NCBI GenBank assembly: GCA_014377485.1
Contig: JACMPM010000136.1
Location: 34,749-98,748 of the forward strand
Source of the DNA: Bacteriovorax sp.
GTDB taxonomy: Bacteria > Bdellovibrionota > Bacteriovoracia > Bacteriovoracales > Bacteriovoracaceae
DNA length: 64,000 bases
Direction: 5' to 3'
The notes beneath the pieces are model-generated. The model had not been told where the DNA came from and did no database searches. It saw nothing but the letters and a program-made list of their open reading frames with translations. Shown here one piece after another: positions 43,402 through 52,834 of the stretch (position 1 is its first letter; every line of letters starts with the position of its first letter). The position numbers and the translations under genes are program-made.

Positions 43402-44211
43402 ATGCTTTCCCCGTTAAAATACGTTAACTACAAGGAATATTTGGGAGATTTGATTAAAAGTTATCCTGGAGGCCGTGGTTATCAATCTATACTGGCCAAG
43501 GCCATGAACTGCCAGGCCGCCTACTTGTCACAGGTTTTGCGTGGAAAAGTTGAATTAACCGAAGATCACGCCATAAAGCTGGTCATGTTTTTAAAGTTTA
43601 ACTCTCTTGAGTCTGAATATTTTATCTTATTATTGAGGCTATCAAGAGCTGCCACCAGAGAGCTTACCAGTTATCTGGAGAAGAAGCGGCTTGAGATGGT
43701 TGCTCATCAAGATGATATGGAAAATAAAGTACGAGCTAAAACTGCAAGAGACAGCGATACCTTTTTAACAAAATACTATTCGAATTGGATTCCCTCAACG
43801 ATACATGTCTCAACTAGTTCTCAATATTTGCAAACGGTAGAGAGTTTGTCTCTGAGATTTCATCTTCCAATAGCTTTAGTTGAAGAGAATTTGGCATTTT
43901 TAGAAAAATACAATTTAGTAAAAAAAGAGAGTGGTCGCTGGATTTTTTCTGGAGAATCAATTCATTTACCAAAAGCATATGCCTTAAATGAGCCTTATCA
44001 GGTGAGCTGGAGGTCGAAAGTAATTGAGTCAATCCAGAAAAAAAATAAAGAAAATTTGCATTTTTCATCAACTTTTACCATAGATAAAAATTCTTATAAA
44101 GAAATTTTAGAGGTTTGTAATAAGGCCATTGAAGATGCCCATAAAATTATTCACGGATCGGGAACTGAAGAAGTGTATTCTATATGTGTTGATTTATTTA
44201 AGGTAATTTAA
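43402..44211 (+). CDS. TIGR02147-family putative regulator
   Basis: The 269-residue product matches the TIGR02147/DUF4423 family, expanded in Fibrobacter and Bdellovibrio-type genomes. The N-terminus (YVNYKEYLGDLI; GRGYQSILAKAMNCQAAYLSQVLRGK) contains a Cro-like helix-turn-helix, and the middle has the conserved YYSNWIP and VEENLAFLEKYNLVKKESGRW segments, which look like a second winged helix. Function is not established; members are thought to be transcription factors. The ribosome site AAGGAG lies 5 nt before the ATG. Confidence 0.88.
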   Translation: MLSPLKYVNYKEYLGDLIKSYPGGRGYQSILAKAMNCQAAYLSQVLRGKVELTEDHAIKLVMFLKFNSLESEYFILLLRLSRAATRELTSYLEKKRLEMVAHQDDMENKVRAKTARDSDTFLTKYYSNWIPSTIHVSTSSQYLQTVESLSLRFHLPIALVEENLAFLEKYNLVKKESGRWIFSGESIHLPKAYALNEPYQVSWRSKVIESIQKKNKENLHFSSTFTIDKNSYKEILEVCNKAIEDAHKIIHGSGTEEVYSICVDLFKVI

Positions 44212-44323
44212 GCAAATAAAGAATAGTTTTTATTAATGAATATCCGTGTAAAACAATGTTGCAGAGATTAAAAAAATTTGCCATAAAGGTGGTCCTAAAA
44301 CTTTTTTACTCGGGACCTCAAAA

Positions 44324-44407
44324 ATGCCAGAAGAAATGCAAGCGACGCTAGGAACTATAGTTTTATTTTTAACAATCATTGCAATGTTCTGCCTAAAAAC
44401 TCTTTAA
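44324..44407 (+). CDS. Possible 27-residue single-helix membrane peptide
   Basis: A short ORF ahead of glnN encodes MPEEMQ followed by a continuous hydrophobic helix (TLGTIVLFLTIIAMFCL) and KTL. No good ribosome site precedes it. The composition is that of real small membrane proteins, but a 27-codon ORF may occur by chance, so this is a low-confidence call. Confidence 0.3.
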   Translation: MPEEMQATLGTIVLFLTIIAMFCLKTL

Positions 44408-44470
44408 TATTTGTTTGATTAGGCATACAATCCCCCAAGAGAATTGACAAAATTTTAGAGGAGGGACCTA

Positions 44471-46669
44471 ATGACTAGCGAACTAAGAGATTCTGTTTCA
44501 ACTTTACGTAGCAAAGCCACTTCAAGAACCCCAAGACATTTTGAAATTCCTAAGGACAATCGCGGAGCAACTAAAAGAGTTAGCGATTATTATGGTGAAT
44601 TAACTTTTGATTTTAAAACATCAGAAGATATTTCAGACGCCATAAAAAAAGAAATCGTGAAAGCGATTGAAGAAGGAAAAGGAATCAAGAAAGAACTTGC
44701 AGAAGCTGTAGCTAATGCTGTTACAACTTGGGCCGTAAACAATGGCGCCACCCACTTCTGTCACTGGTTCCAGCCATTAACTGGCGGGACAGCTGAAAAA
44801 CACGATGCTTTTTTTCAATTCGATAAACAAGGAAAGGCCATTGAGCGTTTATCTGCAGGACAACTTATGCAGGGTGAACCAGATGCTTCTTCTTTTCCAA
44901 ACGGTGGATCACGTTCAACATTTGAAGCTCGAGGATACACAACTTGGGATTTAACTTCTCCAATGTTTTTAATTGAAGCAGTAAACGGTCGCACTCTTTG
45001 TATACCAACGGCATTCGTTTCTTATAATGGAGAGGCACTAGATATTAAAACTCCATTATTAAGATCAATTTCTAAACTAAATACTGTAGCAACTAAATTT
45101 CTTCAATTAGCAGGTCATAAAGAAACAACTAGCGTTCAAGTTACTTGTGGTGCTGAACAAGAATATTTCTTAATTGATAAAGCATTTTATTTTGCTCGTC
45201 CCGATTTAGTTATGACTGGAAGAACTCTTTTCGGAGCCCTTTCAACACGTAACCAACAATTAGAAGATCATTATTTTGGATTAATTCCTGATCGTGTTTT
45301 GGCCTTCATGCAGGAATTAGACTATGAGCTTCATCGTCTGGGTATTCCATCAAAAACTCGCCACAACGAAGTTGCTCCGTCGCAATTTGAATTAGCTCCT
45401 ATTTTTTCTGAAGCTAACGTCGCAGCTGACAATAACCAAATGATCATGACTACAATGAAGAGAGTTGCTGAAAAGCACGATATGATGCTTCTACTTCATG
45501 AAAAACCATTTGCTGGAATCAACGGTTCCGGGAAACACGTGAACTGGTCAATGAGTGATAACACTGGATTAAATTTACTTGAGCCAGGCAGTGAGCCTCA
45601 TGAAAATTTACGTTTCCTAGCTACTGTTGCAATCATTGTTGAAGCTCTACACCGTCATGCCAAGCCACTTAGAATGGCAATATCAGGTGCTGGTAACGAT
45701 CACCGTTTAGGTGCTAACGAAGCACCTCCAAGTATCATCTCTGCTTATTTGGGCGATACACTTCATAAAATCTTTCATGCGATTGCAGAAGATAAATCTT
45801 TTACTCCTACACACAATAACTTGATGGACCTTGGGACAAATCAACTTGCACATTTATTAAAAGATAATACTGATAGAAACAGAACTTCACCATTTGCATT
45901 CACTGGAAATAAATTTGAGTTCAGAGCAGTTGGTTCAAGTCAGGCCATTGGTTTTCCAATGACTATTTTAAATGCTGCTGTGACTGAAGTTATGATGGAA
46001 GCAAATACTTATCTTGAAGCAGAGCTTGCAAAGGGACAATCAGTGGATCAGTCCTTAATGAGTCTGACTAAAAAGTTAACGTCACAATCTTTTCAAGCAG
46101 TATTCAACGGTGACGGATATTCAAAAGAATGGATTACTGAAGCTGCCAAGAGAGGATTGCCAAATCTTCGCACAACTCCAGAAGCACTAAAAACCATGAC
46201 TGAGAAAGGGGCTTACGACTTCTTGGTAAAATTGGGAATTTTCAAAGAAGAAGAAATCGACGCTCGCTATAATATTCTTCTTGAACGCTATATCAAAATT
46301 CGAGAAATCGAATTTGAAACAATGATTGATATGATTCATCAGTTCGTTATTCCATCTGGACTTGAATATAAAAGTGTATTGGCTAAAGTTTTGAAGAACC
46401 AAGCTGAAATCGGAGTATCTTCTCAATTTGAAATGGATTCTTATAAAAAAGTTTCTTCTAAAATTGATGAAATTTATTCTCTTTCACAAAATCTTCATAA
46501 AGAACTCTCAGGTGAGCATTCAGATCACCAAAAATACGCAGAGAAAATTGCTCAGGAGCTTATGGGAACCAGCACTCAAATGGCGACCATTTGTAATGAG
46601 TTGGAAGAATTGATTCCGAATCAATTTTACAGCCTACCTAAATATTATGACATGCTCTTTTTACGCTAA
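44471..46669 (+). CDS. glnN: Glutamine synthetase type III
   Basis: GlnN makes glutamine from glutamate, ammonia and ATP. The 732-residue length is that of the GSIII class, not the ~470 residues of GSI. Signatures include ATHFCHWFQPLTGGTAEKHDAF, GAEQEYFLID, NEVAPSQFELAPIF, GINGSGKHVNWS and AISGAGNDHRLGANEAPPSI. GSIII enzymes are found in Bacteroidetes, cyanobacteria and some predatory bacteria. A GAGGAGGGA ribosome site lies 6 nt before the ATG, and a good terminator follows. No ntrBC or glnB genes are near. Confidence 0.97.
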   Translation: MTSELRDSVSTLRSKATSRTPRHFEIPKDNRGATKRVSDYYGELTFDFKTSEDISDAIKKEIVKAIEEGKGIKKELAEAVANAVTTWAVNNGATHFCHWFQPLTGGTAEKHDAFFQFDKQGKAIERLSAGQLMQGEPDASSFPNGGSRSTFEARGYTTWDLTSPMFLIEAVNGRTLCIPTAFVSYNGEALDIKTPLLRSISKLNTVATKFLQLAGHKETTSVQVTCGAEQEYFLIDKAFYFARPDLVMTGRTLFGALSTRNQQLEDHYFGLIPDRVLAFMQELDYELHRLGIPSKTRHNEVAPSQFELAPIFSEANVAADNNQMIMTTMKRVAEKHDMMLLLHEKPFAGINGSGKHVNWSMSDNTGLNLLEPGSEPHENLRFLATVAIIVEALHRHAKPLRMAISGAGNDHRLGANEAPPSIISAYLGDTLHKIFHAIAEDKSFTPTHNNLMDLGTNQLAHLLKDNTDRNRTSPFAFTGNKFEFRAVGSSQAIGFPMTILNAAVTEVMMEANTYLEAELAKGQSVDQSLMSLTKKLTSQSFQAVFNGDGYSKEWITEAAKRGLPNLRTTPEALKTMTEKGAYDFLVKLGIFKEEEIDARYNILLERYIKIREIEFETMIDMIHQFVIPSGLEYKSVLAKVLKNQAEIGVSSQFEMDSYKKVSSKIDEIYSLSQNLHKELSGEHSDHQKYAEKIAQELMGTSTQMATICNELEELIPNQFYSLPKYYDMLFLR

Positions 46670-46693
46670 CTTTATTATTTGGTTTTAAATTAT

Positions 46694-46719
46694 ACCGCCC
46701 TGAAAATGGGTGGTTTTTT
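46694..46719 (+). terminator. Intrinsic terminator of glnN
   Basis: ACCGCCC and GGGTGGT form a 7-bp stem (one G-U pair) over the 7-nt loop TGAAAAT, followed at once by T5. It lies 25 nt after the glnN stop and fits a rho-independent terminator. Confidence 0.75.
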
Positions 46720-46746
46720 CATAAACCTCAATACATAATTAGGTAT

Positions 46747-47550
46747 TTGTTAGTTTCATTGGGAATATTTATTTTCGTAAGCCAAGCTGCGTTTGGTATC
46801 AGTGAAGCTGACCTTAAAAAAATGCCATTGCCGAATAATCGAATTATTAAAATTACCGGTCATCCTCAATACCCACCATTTGTTTGGAAAGAAAAAGATA
46901 AGAATGAACTTACAGGCATTGCCATTGAAATTTTAAAAATGGCCTTCGCTGAGATAAATGTAAAAACTGAAATTATCTTTGTGGAAACCTGGGGACGTGC
47001 ACAAGAAGAAGTAAAATTAGGTCATATTGATATTCTTGTTCCTCCTTATAAAAATGAAGAACGAATACAGTTTTACAAGTTTTCAAATAAACCTATTTTT
47101 ATGGATGAAACAGTCCTTTTTGTAAAAAAAGGGAAAAAGTTTAAATTCACAAAACTTTCTGACTTAAAAAAATATAAAGGTGTGGCCATTATCAATGATA
47201 GTTTTGGAACTGAGTTTGATAACTTTGAAAAAAGCGATTTGAATCTCACAAGATTAAACGAAACTGAGCAATGTATAAAATTTTTAGAAATTGGACGAGC
47301 AGATTATGTTGTTGCAGGACTCTATTCAGGATTATCCATTGTCCATAAATTAAAGCTAAACGACTCAATCAGTATCTTTCCTAAGAGGATAATTATCACC
47401 GGAATGTATGCTCCGATTTCTTTAAAGTCACAGTGGAACAAACCTGAAATTGAAGCTTATCTCGATTCTAAAATTATGGAATATGAAAATAAAGGGATAA
47501 TCAAAAAATTAGAGAAAAAATATTTTGAATTAATGAATAAGCTCTATTGA
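46747..47550 (+). CDS. Family 3 extracellular solute-binding protein, orphan
   Basis: This periplasmic protein has a signal sequence (LVSLGIFIFVSQAAFG) and the amino-acid-type SBP_bac_3 fold: GHPQYPPFVWKEKDKNELTGIAIEIL near the start (in part) and GRADYVVAGLYSGLSIV in the second lobe. The start codon is a TTG with AGG five bases upstream; no ATG is available. No permease or ATPase gene is adjacent, so it may serve a distant transporter or a sensing role. The ligand cannot be read from sequence, although polar amino acids are typical. Confidence 0.82.
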   Translation: MLVSLGIFIFVSQAAFGISEADLKKMPLPNNRIIKITGHPQYPPFVWKEKDKNELTGIAIEILKMAFAEINVKTEIIFVETWGRAQEEVKLGHIDILVPPYKNEERIQFYKFSNKPIFMDETVLFVKKGKKFKFTKLSDLKKYKGVAIINDSFGTEFDNFEKSDLNLTRLNETEQCIKFLEIGRADYVVAGLYSGLSIVHKLKLNDSISIFPKRIIITGMYAPISLKSQWNKPEIEAYLDSKIMEYENKGIIKKLEKKYFELMNKLY

Positions 47551-47673
47551 TTTTGCCATTTCTTCAATAAGTGACTCTGTAAAATTTACAAAAATCTTAC
47601 CAAATCCCATCATCATTCAATTTTATGATACTTTTCTATTTATAATAAAACGATTCATCAAGTGAGAGAAATC

Positions 47674-48174
47674 ATGAAAAACTTCATTTTAATCTTAGGA
47701 ATACTAATGGCAGTTCCTGCATTTGCTGATTCTGCAAAGACGGTTGTTGGACCATTTTCTGGTAAATTATCGGTGGATACGGCTGCAATTGATATTAAGA
47801 AAATTGAAGTTGAAGTCACAAACCAATTCTGTAATTTCTGGGGAACGACTTGTGCCGGTGGACCTCAGCAGAATGAATTATTGCCGATCATTACAACTGA
47901 AAGTGATGATGGAAAAACGGTCACGATTGTAAATGAAGTTGAATCAGAACTATCTTCTCTCAAAATTGGCAACAGATTTAGTTCTTGTAGAGTAACCCTT
48001 AATATTGAAGGTTTAAACAGAGCTGGTCAAAGCATTAATGGTTCTTATGGGCTGGTTTTTGTAAACGATAAAGCAATTTGTGCTTCAAAAACTGCAATAA
48101 CTAAATTAATCAAAGACCGTTTAGCGACAACTCTTTCAGTGAAAGATGGTGTTTCATATATCAGCATCAAATAA
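47674..48174 (+). CDS. Secreted protein of unknown function
   Basis: The product is 166 residues with signal peptide MKNFILILGILMAVPAFA. The mature part is a beta-rich domain with four cysteines (QFCNFWGTTCAGG, SSCRVTL, AICASK). No family is recognised. The track uses a GTG at 47662, but the ATG at 47674 has a GAGAG ribosome site and directly opens the signal peptide. The stop meets the stop of the convergent methyltransferase gene with one base between. Confidence 0.65.
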   Translation: MKNFILILGILMAVPAFADSAKTVVGPFSGKLSVDTAAIDIKKIEVEVTNQFCNFWGTTCAGGPQQNELLPIITTESDDGKTVTIVNEVESELSSLKIGNRFSSCRVTLNIEGLNRAGQSINGSYGLVFVNDKAICASKTAITKLIKDRLATTLSVKDGVSYISIK

Positions 48175-48175
48175 T

Positions 48176-49423
48176 TTAATTTTTTAGAAGTGCAAGTATT
48201 CCGATATTTCGTGGAGAAAGCGCTTCTTGAAAATACTGCTCAATTTTAACCTCAAAGCCTTGTTCTTCCAAGTATAAACATCGATCCAATAATAAATAGA
48301 CTTCCAAAACACGACCTAATTGCCAGCGAATGATATTGCAAAGCCACATCACTCTTAATTTTTTTTGAATTTTAGGATCCTCGTAAAAAAGATTGAAATC
48401 TTCATCGGTGAAGGTATGTTCAATATTTAGTTCAGTAAGTTTATTTTTAATATAATTCGCAAACGGTTCCCAGTATGTCCGAACATGGCATTCGCCCACT
48501 TCAGTACAAAATTTATTATTAAAATAGGTCATTAAGAAAAGATGAAGTGCATAGCGATAGCTTTTTACGCGTTCTTTTGTTCGATAATCAGAGAAACTCA
48601 TTTCGGCATGAGAACGCGTGGCGAGACATAAAGAGAAAAGATTGAATTTTAAAAAATGATTTTCTTTATAATAATTTGAGAGGGGATAATCAGTTTCTGG
48701 ATTTAAGCGATGATAGCAACAACCAAAATTTAAAAGACCGGTTATTTTATAATCGATAGATTTTTGAATAACAACATTGGACAGAGGTCCACAGGTATGA
48801 AGTCCTAATGAAAAGGCTTTTGGCATAAAAATATTTTTTAAATTTTCTTCATCCGCTTTTTCACCAAAAGCAATATTTACAAAACGAACATCTCGGCTGC
48901 CTTCAATTTTTCTATATTTACTTAAGCGCTCAAATCCAATTTTTTGAAAATGTGGGTCTCTATCTAATGAAATAGAAGGAATGCAATGATAGTGGGAGAG
49001 AACTCTGGATAAGTGGCCCACGCCGCCGCCAATATCGACAACGTATTCAAAGTTTTTTATATCTTTTATATTCTTTAAGACCGGAACTATCTTTTGGATT
49101 TCGTGACGCTTCTTTTTCTTTACTCCATTAAAGGCCCAATCTTCCAGAGGAATTTCGGGAATTTCTTTAATCACTGGAAGTTTACTAAGTTCGATGGCCT
49201 GATTCATGAATTTCTCGAGCGTTGAGTCTTTAATTTTTTCGACTACCTGCTTGCAATCGACGGCGTAAAGTTCACTTTCAGAGAGGTTATCAAGAAGATT
49301 TAACCAATCACGGGGATATTTGGATATTGATTCGGGGTAATCATTCATGATTTCGTCATTCCACATTAAAGTGTATTGACTCAGGTAGGTTTGTAGTTCT
49401 TGGGCCTGACTTTTCATGTTCAT
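48176..49423 (-). CDS. METTL25/RRNAD1-like SAM-dependent methyltransferase
   Basis: The Rossmann motif I VVDIGGGVGHLSRVL at about residue 135, motif SLDRDPHF and the later GLHTCGPLSNV with LLNFGCCYHRL match the Methyltransf_32 (METTL25/RRNAD1) family, best known from eukaryotes. The ~415-residue product adds a helical N-terminus and a C-terminal domain. The substrate is unknown; eukaryotic relatives modify RNA or proteins. Its start is only 17 bases from the divergent murD start, so at least one promoter must lie inside a coding region or one annotated start is too early. Confidence 0.85.
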   Translation of the reverse strand: MNMKSQAQELQTYLSQYTLMWNDEIMNDYPESISKYPRDWLNLLDNLSESELYAVDCKQVVEKIKDSTLEKFMNQAIELSKLPVIKEIPEIPLEDWAFNGVKKKKRHEIQKIVPVLKNIKDIKNFEYVVDIGGGVGHLSRVLSHYHCIPSISLDRDPHFQKIGFERLSKYRKIEGSRDVRFVNIAFGEKADEENLKNIFMPKAFSLGLHTCGPLSNVVIQKSIDYKITGLLNFGCCYHRLNPETDYPLSNYYKENHFLKFNLFSLCLATRSHAEMSFSDYRTKERVKSYRYALHLFLMTYFNNKFCTEVGECHVRTYWEPFANYIKNKLTELNIEHTFTDEDFNLFYEDPKIQKKLRVMWLCNIIRWQLGRVLEVYLLLDRCLYLEEQGFEVKIEQYFQEALSPRNIGILALLKN

Positions 49424-49440
49424 AAGGTAGAATTCTTAGC

Positions 49441-50823
49441 ATGAATAATTCAAAAAATGACTTTAAAAATTTTGTGAAGAATAAGAAAGTTGCAGTTTTT
49501 GGACTGGGAGTTTCCGGACTTTCTGCCGTTCGATTTCTTAAGGTTTTAGAAGCAAAAATTATTGCTATTAATTCTGGTGAGATCCACACATGGGCCAAAG
49601 GTGGCGTCTTGGATTATTTAACTCTCAATGATTGTTTTTCAGAAAATGATCCTCATTTAAAAACAGTTTTAGACGGAATAGATTTAGTCATATTGTCCCC
49701 TGGAATTCCTCGTGATCATCCACTGCTAAATTCACTAATTGGAACACTTGCTGACAAAAAAATTCCAGTATGGGGTGAAATTGAGCTGGCCTATCGTTAT
49801 TTAGAAATGACGAATCAATTAAGGCCAATTATCGGAATTACCGGGACCAATGGAAAAACTACAACCACTACTTTTTTAGGCGAGATGATCGAGTTGGATC
49901 ATAAAAAAGTTTTTGTGGGTGGAAATATCGGTGTGCCATTTTGTGATTACGCTTATGATGTGTATTCCAAAAAAGAACAGGCCGATTTTATTTTACTCGA
50001 GCTCTCAAGTTTTCAATTAGAAAGTATTGATCACTTTCACGTAAACATCGCGATGATTTTAAATCTCTATCAAAATCATGGGGAGCGCTATACTTCGATT
50101 GAAGATTATGGGCAGTCTAAATTTAACATCACTAATCGTTTTACGAATGATGACTTACTTATTTATCCTGAAGATTTTACTTTTGTGGCCGATTGGGCAA
50201 AATCTCAAAAGGGAAAAAAGAAAACAATTAATACTCAATATCCAGTTAGCGAATTTGATCTTTCTAAATTTAAGCTTCCCGGAATTCACAATAAAGTGAA
50301 CCTTAACTTTATTTTAATAGCAGCAGAAGCTCTAGGGCTTTCCAAAAGGTCTATCCAGGCTTCAATTGATACTTTTGGAGGCGTCCATCACCGTATTGAG
50401 TTTGTGAATGGTTTGGTTGGCCTTCCTCATTTTGTGGCCTATAACGATGCTAAAAGCACTAATTGGGATGCTACGATTACGGCCGTTAAGGCCATGGAAG
50501 GAATGAAGGGCAATTTATATTTAGTGATCGGTGGAAAAAAGCGGGGACACGGTGATTCCCTACTGCCTTACTTGGATTTTTTAAAAGATAGGGTTCATTC
50601 TTTCTATTTAATTGGTGAAATGGGTGAAGAGATTGAAGCAGAGATTAAAGGCCTGGTTTCTTATCAAGTAACAGGAACTTTAGAGAAGACGGTGGAAGAT
50701 TTGCGAGTCAATAAGAAGGATGAGCAAGGAATTATATTGTTTTCACCTGGTTTTCCCTCATTTGATCAATTCAAAAACTATGTTCACAGAGGGGAACATT
50801 TCGTAGGTTTACTGCAAAAATAA
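49441..50823 (+). CDS. murD: UDP-N-acetylmuramoylalanine--D-glutamate ligase
   Basis: MurD adds D-glutamate to the peptidoglycan precursor in the cytoplasm. Domain 1 begins VAVFGLGVSGLSAVRFL; the ATP loop is IIGITGTNGKTTTT, and domain 3 has NDAKSTNWDATITAVK, LVIGGKKRGHGDS and FSPGFPSFDQFKNYVHRGEHF, all MurD signatures. The 460-residue length is normal. No other mur or division genes surround it, unlike the usual dcw cluster, so the gene is isolated here. Confidence 0.96.
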   Translation: MNNSKNDFKNFVKNKKVAVFGLGVSGLSAVRFLKVLEAKIIAINSGEIHTWAKGGVLDYLTLNDCFSENDPHLKTVLDGIDLVILSPGIPRDHPLLNSLIGTLADKKIPVWGEIELAYRYLEMTNQLRPIIGITGTNGKTTTTTFLGEMIELDHKKVFVGGNIGVPFCDYAYDVYSKKEQADFILLELSSFQLESIDHFHVNIAMILNLYQNHGERYTSIEDYGQSKFNITNRFTNDDLLIYPEDFTFVADWAKSQKGKKKTINTQYPVSEFDLSKFKLPGIHNKVNLNFILIAAEALGLSKRSIQASIDTFGGVHHRIEFVNGLVGLPHFVAYNDAKSTNWDATITAVKAMEGMKGNLYLVIGGKKRGHGDSLLPYLDFLKDRVHSFYLIGEMGEEIEAEIKGLVSYQVTGTLEKTVEDLRVNKKDEQGIILFSPGFPSFDQFKNYVHRGEHFVGLLQK

Positions 50824-50824
50824 A

Positions 50825-50977
50825 CTAACGAATGGGTCTTAAATTAGTATTTTGGGTTTCGCTGGCCACGGCGCGGCCGGTAGAGTGGTGTCCAAAGTTG
50901 CGGAAATTGTCGAAAACGCCTACTTTGAACAAAAATAGTCCAACAATTAGATAAACAGGGTTGAGTTTTGATTTCAT
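50825..50977 (-). CDS. Small membrane protein of unknown function
   Basis: A 50-codon leftward ORF fills the gap between murD and the aminopeptidase gene and is too short for the track. It encodes a basic start and a hydrophobic helix (LNPVYLIVGLFLFKVGVF) followed by a polar tail. A GTGAG stretch could serve as ribosome site. It is on the opposite strand to both neighbours. Composition supports a real single-helix membrane protein, but the length leaves doubt. Confidence 0.45.
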   Translation of the reverse strand: MKSKLNPVYLIVGLFLFKVGVFDNFRNFGHHSTGRAVASETQNTNLRPIR

Positions 50978-51058
50978 ATACTCACTTCAATGGGTTATAA
51001 TGCCTACGCCCTATATCGGTCAACCAATCTGAAAACTTTAGCAAAAAGGTTTATTCGT

Positions 51059-52834
51059 ATGTCAAAAGAGCGCTTTTTAACACTAGATGATATCAAACAG
51101 AATATTGAGAAACTTAAGAGTTTTATGATCTCGAATAAACTCGATTCATTTTACATTTCCAGCAGCGATATCTTTCTTAATGAATATGTACCACTTCCCG
51201 ATTGTCACCGCTACTATGTGACTAATTTTACCGGTTCAACGGCGGAGGTGATTGTTCCCCTAAGCGGAAAAGTAATTCTCTTTATTGATGGACGTTATTA
51301 CGAACAAGCAGATATTGAAGCGGATGCAAACCAGGTTGAAGTTTATAAATGTCCTTACGGGATGGGACTTCAAACAGCAATGAAAGAAATTATCCTGGAA
51401 CGTGGATTAAAAAATTTAGGGGTAGAAGGAGATCGTATTGATCTTTCTCTCTTTAAAGATTTCTCAAACCTTACCAACGTAAAATCTTTTAATAATGCCG
51501 AACTTTCTCGCGTCATTGATTTTAAAACACTTAGTTTTGATAAAACTATTCGTGAACTCTCCCTTGATTTGGTAGGAGAGTCGACCATTTCGAAATGTCA
51601 GCGCTTGCTTAATCCAGGTGAAGCATTTTTTATTACAGCACTTGATTCGATTGCGTGGATTACAAATCTTCGCCGTTTTGAAATGCCTTATCAAAGTACT
51701 TTTAGAGCAAAAGCACTTGCGACCAGAGAGAATGTTTATCTATTAATGGAAAATATTGAGGGCGAAGTTCAGTGCCCTGAAATTGAGATCTCAGTCGGGA
51801 AATTTTCTGAATTAGAAAAGTTTTTTGATCTCATTAGCGTCTATGAAACTACATGGAAAAAATGTCTTGGAGCAAAAACGCAGAGTTTTGATAAAATTTT
51901 CTATTCTGATCGATCGATAAATGCGGCCGATTTTCAAAAATTAAAAAAACATTTCGGCGAAGATAAACTAGTAAACCGAACTGAAGGATTAATTCCTTTT
52001 CATGCTTCTAAAAATCCAACCGAATTAAAATCGATGGAGAGTTCTTTCAATAGAGGCGACCAGGCGATTTTTGAAACGATCACTTGGGTCAAAGAACAGG
52101 TTAAAAATGGAGCTCATTTAACTGAATTGGATTTTTTCAATAAGACCAATGAGTTTTATAAAAAGAACGGAGCTCTTGAGCAAAGTTTTAAAACTATTTC
52201 GGCCGTAGGTTCAAACTCATCGATAATACACTTCTCAAATCCAAGTGCAGACGTTGTGTTTAAAAAAGATGAATTGGTACTCCTTGATTCAGGTGGATAC
52301 TTTGAATCGGGTTACGCTACTGACACTACTCGTGCATTTTTATCAGGTGGAACAGCAAGCAGTCGTCAAAAAGAAATTTACACAGTCGTTTTAAAATCAG
52401 TTCTTAATACTCAAAATGCCGTCTTTCCAGAAGGAAGTTGGGGAAGTTTGATTGATGGATTAGCTCGTCAGCCAGTCTTTAAATATGGACTTAATTATAA
52501 TCATGGAACAGGCCATGGAGTTGGGATCAATGTTCACGAAGGTGGATATCGTCTCTCGACTACTTCAGCAGTTCCGCTAAAAGAAAATACAGTTGGATCA
52601 ATTGAACCGGGAATTTATATTCCAGGGTTCGGTGGTGTTCGCCTGGAAAACGTGGCCGTCATTGAAAAAGATCCAAGTATAAATGGAATGCTTCATTTTA
52701 GATCCCTTGTCTATATTGGATACGACCATGATCTAATCGATGAGAGTATGCTAAGCGCTGAAGAGGCTGCTTGGCTGGAGACTTACGAACGCGAATGTCA
52801 AACTCGTGGACGTAGCTTCAAGTACCGAAATTGA
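51059..52834 (+). CDS. Xaa-Pro aminopeptidase (aminopeptidase P, M24B)
   Basis: The enzyme removes N-terminal residues before proline. The ~590-residue size, with two N-terminal creatinase-like domains and a C-terminal pita-bread domain, is that of the long APP1-type. Metal ligands are in LLDSGGYFESGYATDTTR, GTGHGVGINVHEGG, EPGIYIPGFGGVRLEN. The track start (50990) adds 23 residues; ATG 51059 begins MSKERFLTLDDI as in relatives, with an AAGG ribosome site 9 nt upstream. Its 3' end overlaps the convergent protease gene by 37 nt. Confidence 0.92.
   Translation: MSKERFLTLDDIKQNIEKLKSFMISNKLDSFYISSSDIFLNEYVPLPDCHRYYVTNFTGSTAEVIVPLSGKVILFIDGRYYEQADIEADANQVEVYKCPYGMGLQTAMKEIILERGLKNLGVEGDRIDLSLFKDFSNLTNVKSFNNAELSRVIDFKTLSFDKTIRELSLDLVGESTISKCQRLLNPGEAFFITALDSIAWITNLRRFEMPYQSTFRAKALATRENVYLLMENIEGEVQCPEIEISVGKFSELEKFFDLISVYETTWKKCLGAKTQSFDKIFYSDRSINAADFQKLKKHFGEDKLVNRTEGLIPFHASKNPTELKSMESSFNRGDQAIFETITWVKEQVKNGAHLTELDFFNKTNEFYKKNGALEQSFKTISAVGSNSSIIHFSNPSADVVFKKDELVLLDSGGYFESGYATDTTRAFLSGGTASSRQKEIYTVVLKSVLNTQNAVFPEGSWGSLIDGLARQPVFKYGLNYNHGTGHGVGINVHEGGYRLSTTSAVPLKENTVGSIEPGIYIPGFGGVRLENVAVIEKDPSINGMLHFRSLVYIGYDHDLIDESMLSAEEAAWLETYERECQTRGRSFKYRN

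Noticed and set aside
47530-47616. 28-codon leftward ORF after the solute-binding protein gene
   Set aside because: It overlaps the end of the real gene and has no ribosome site or recognisable feature.
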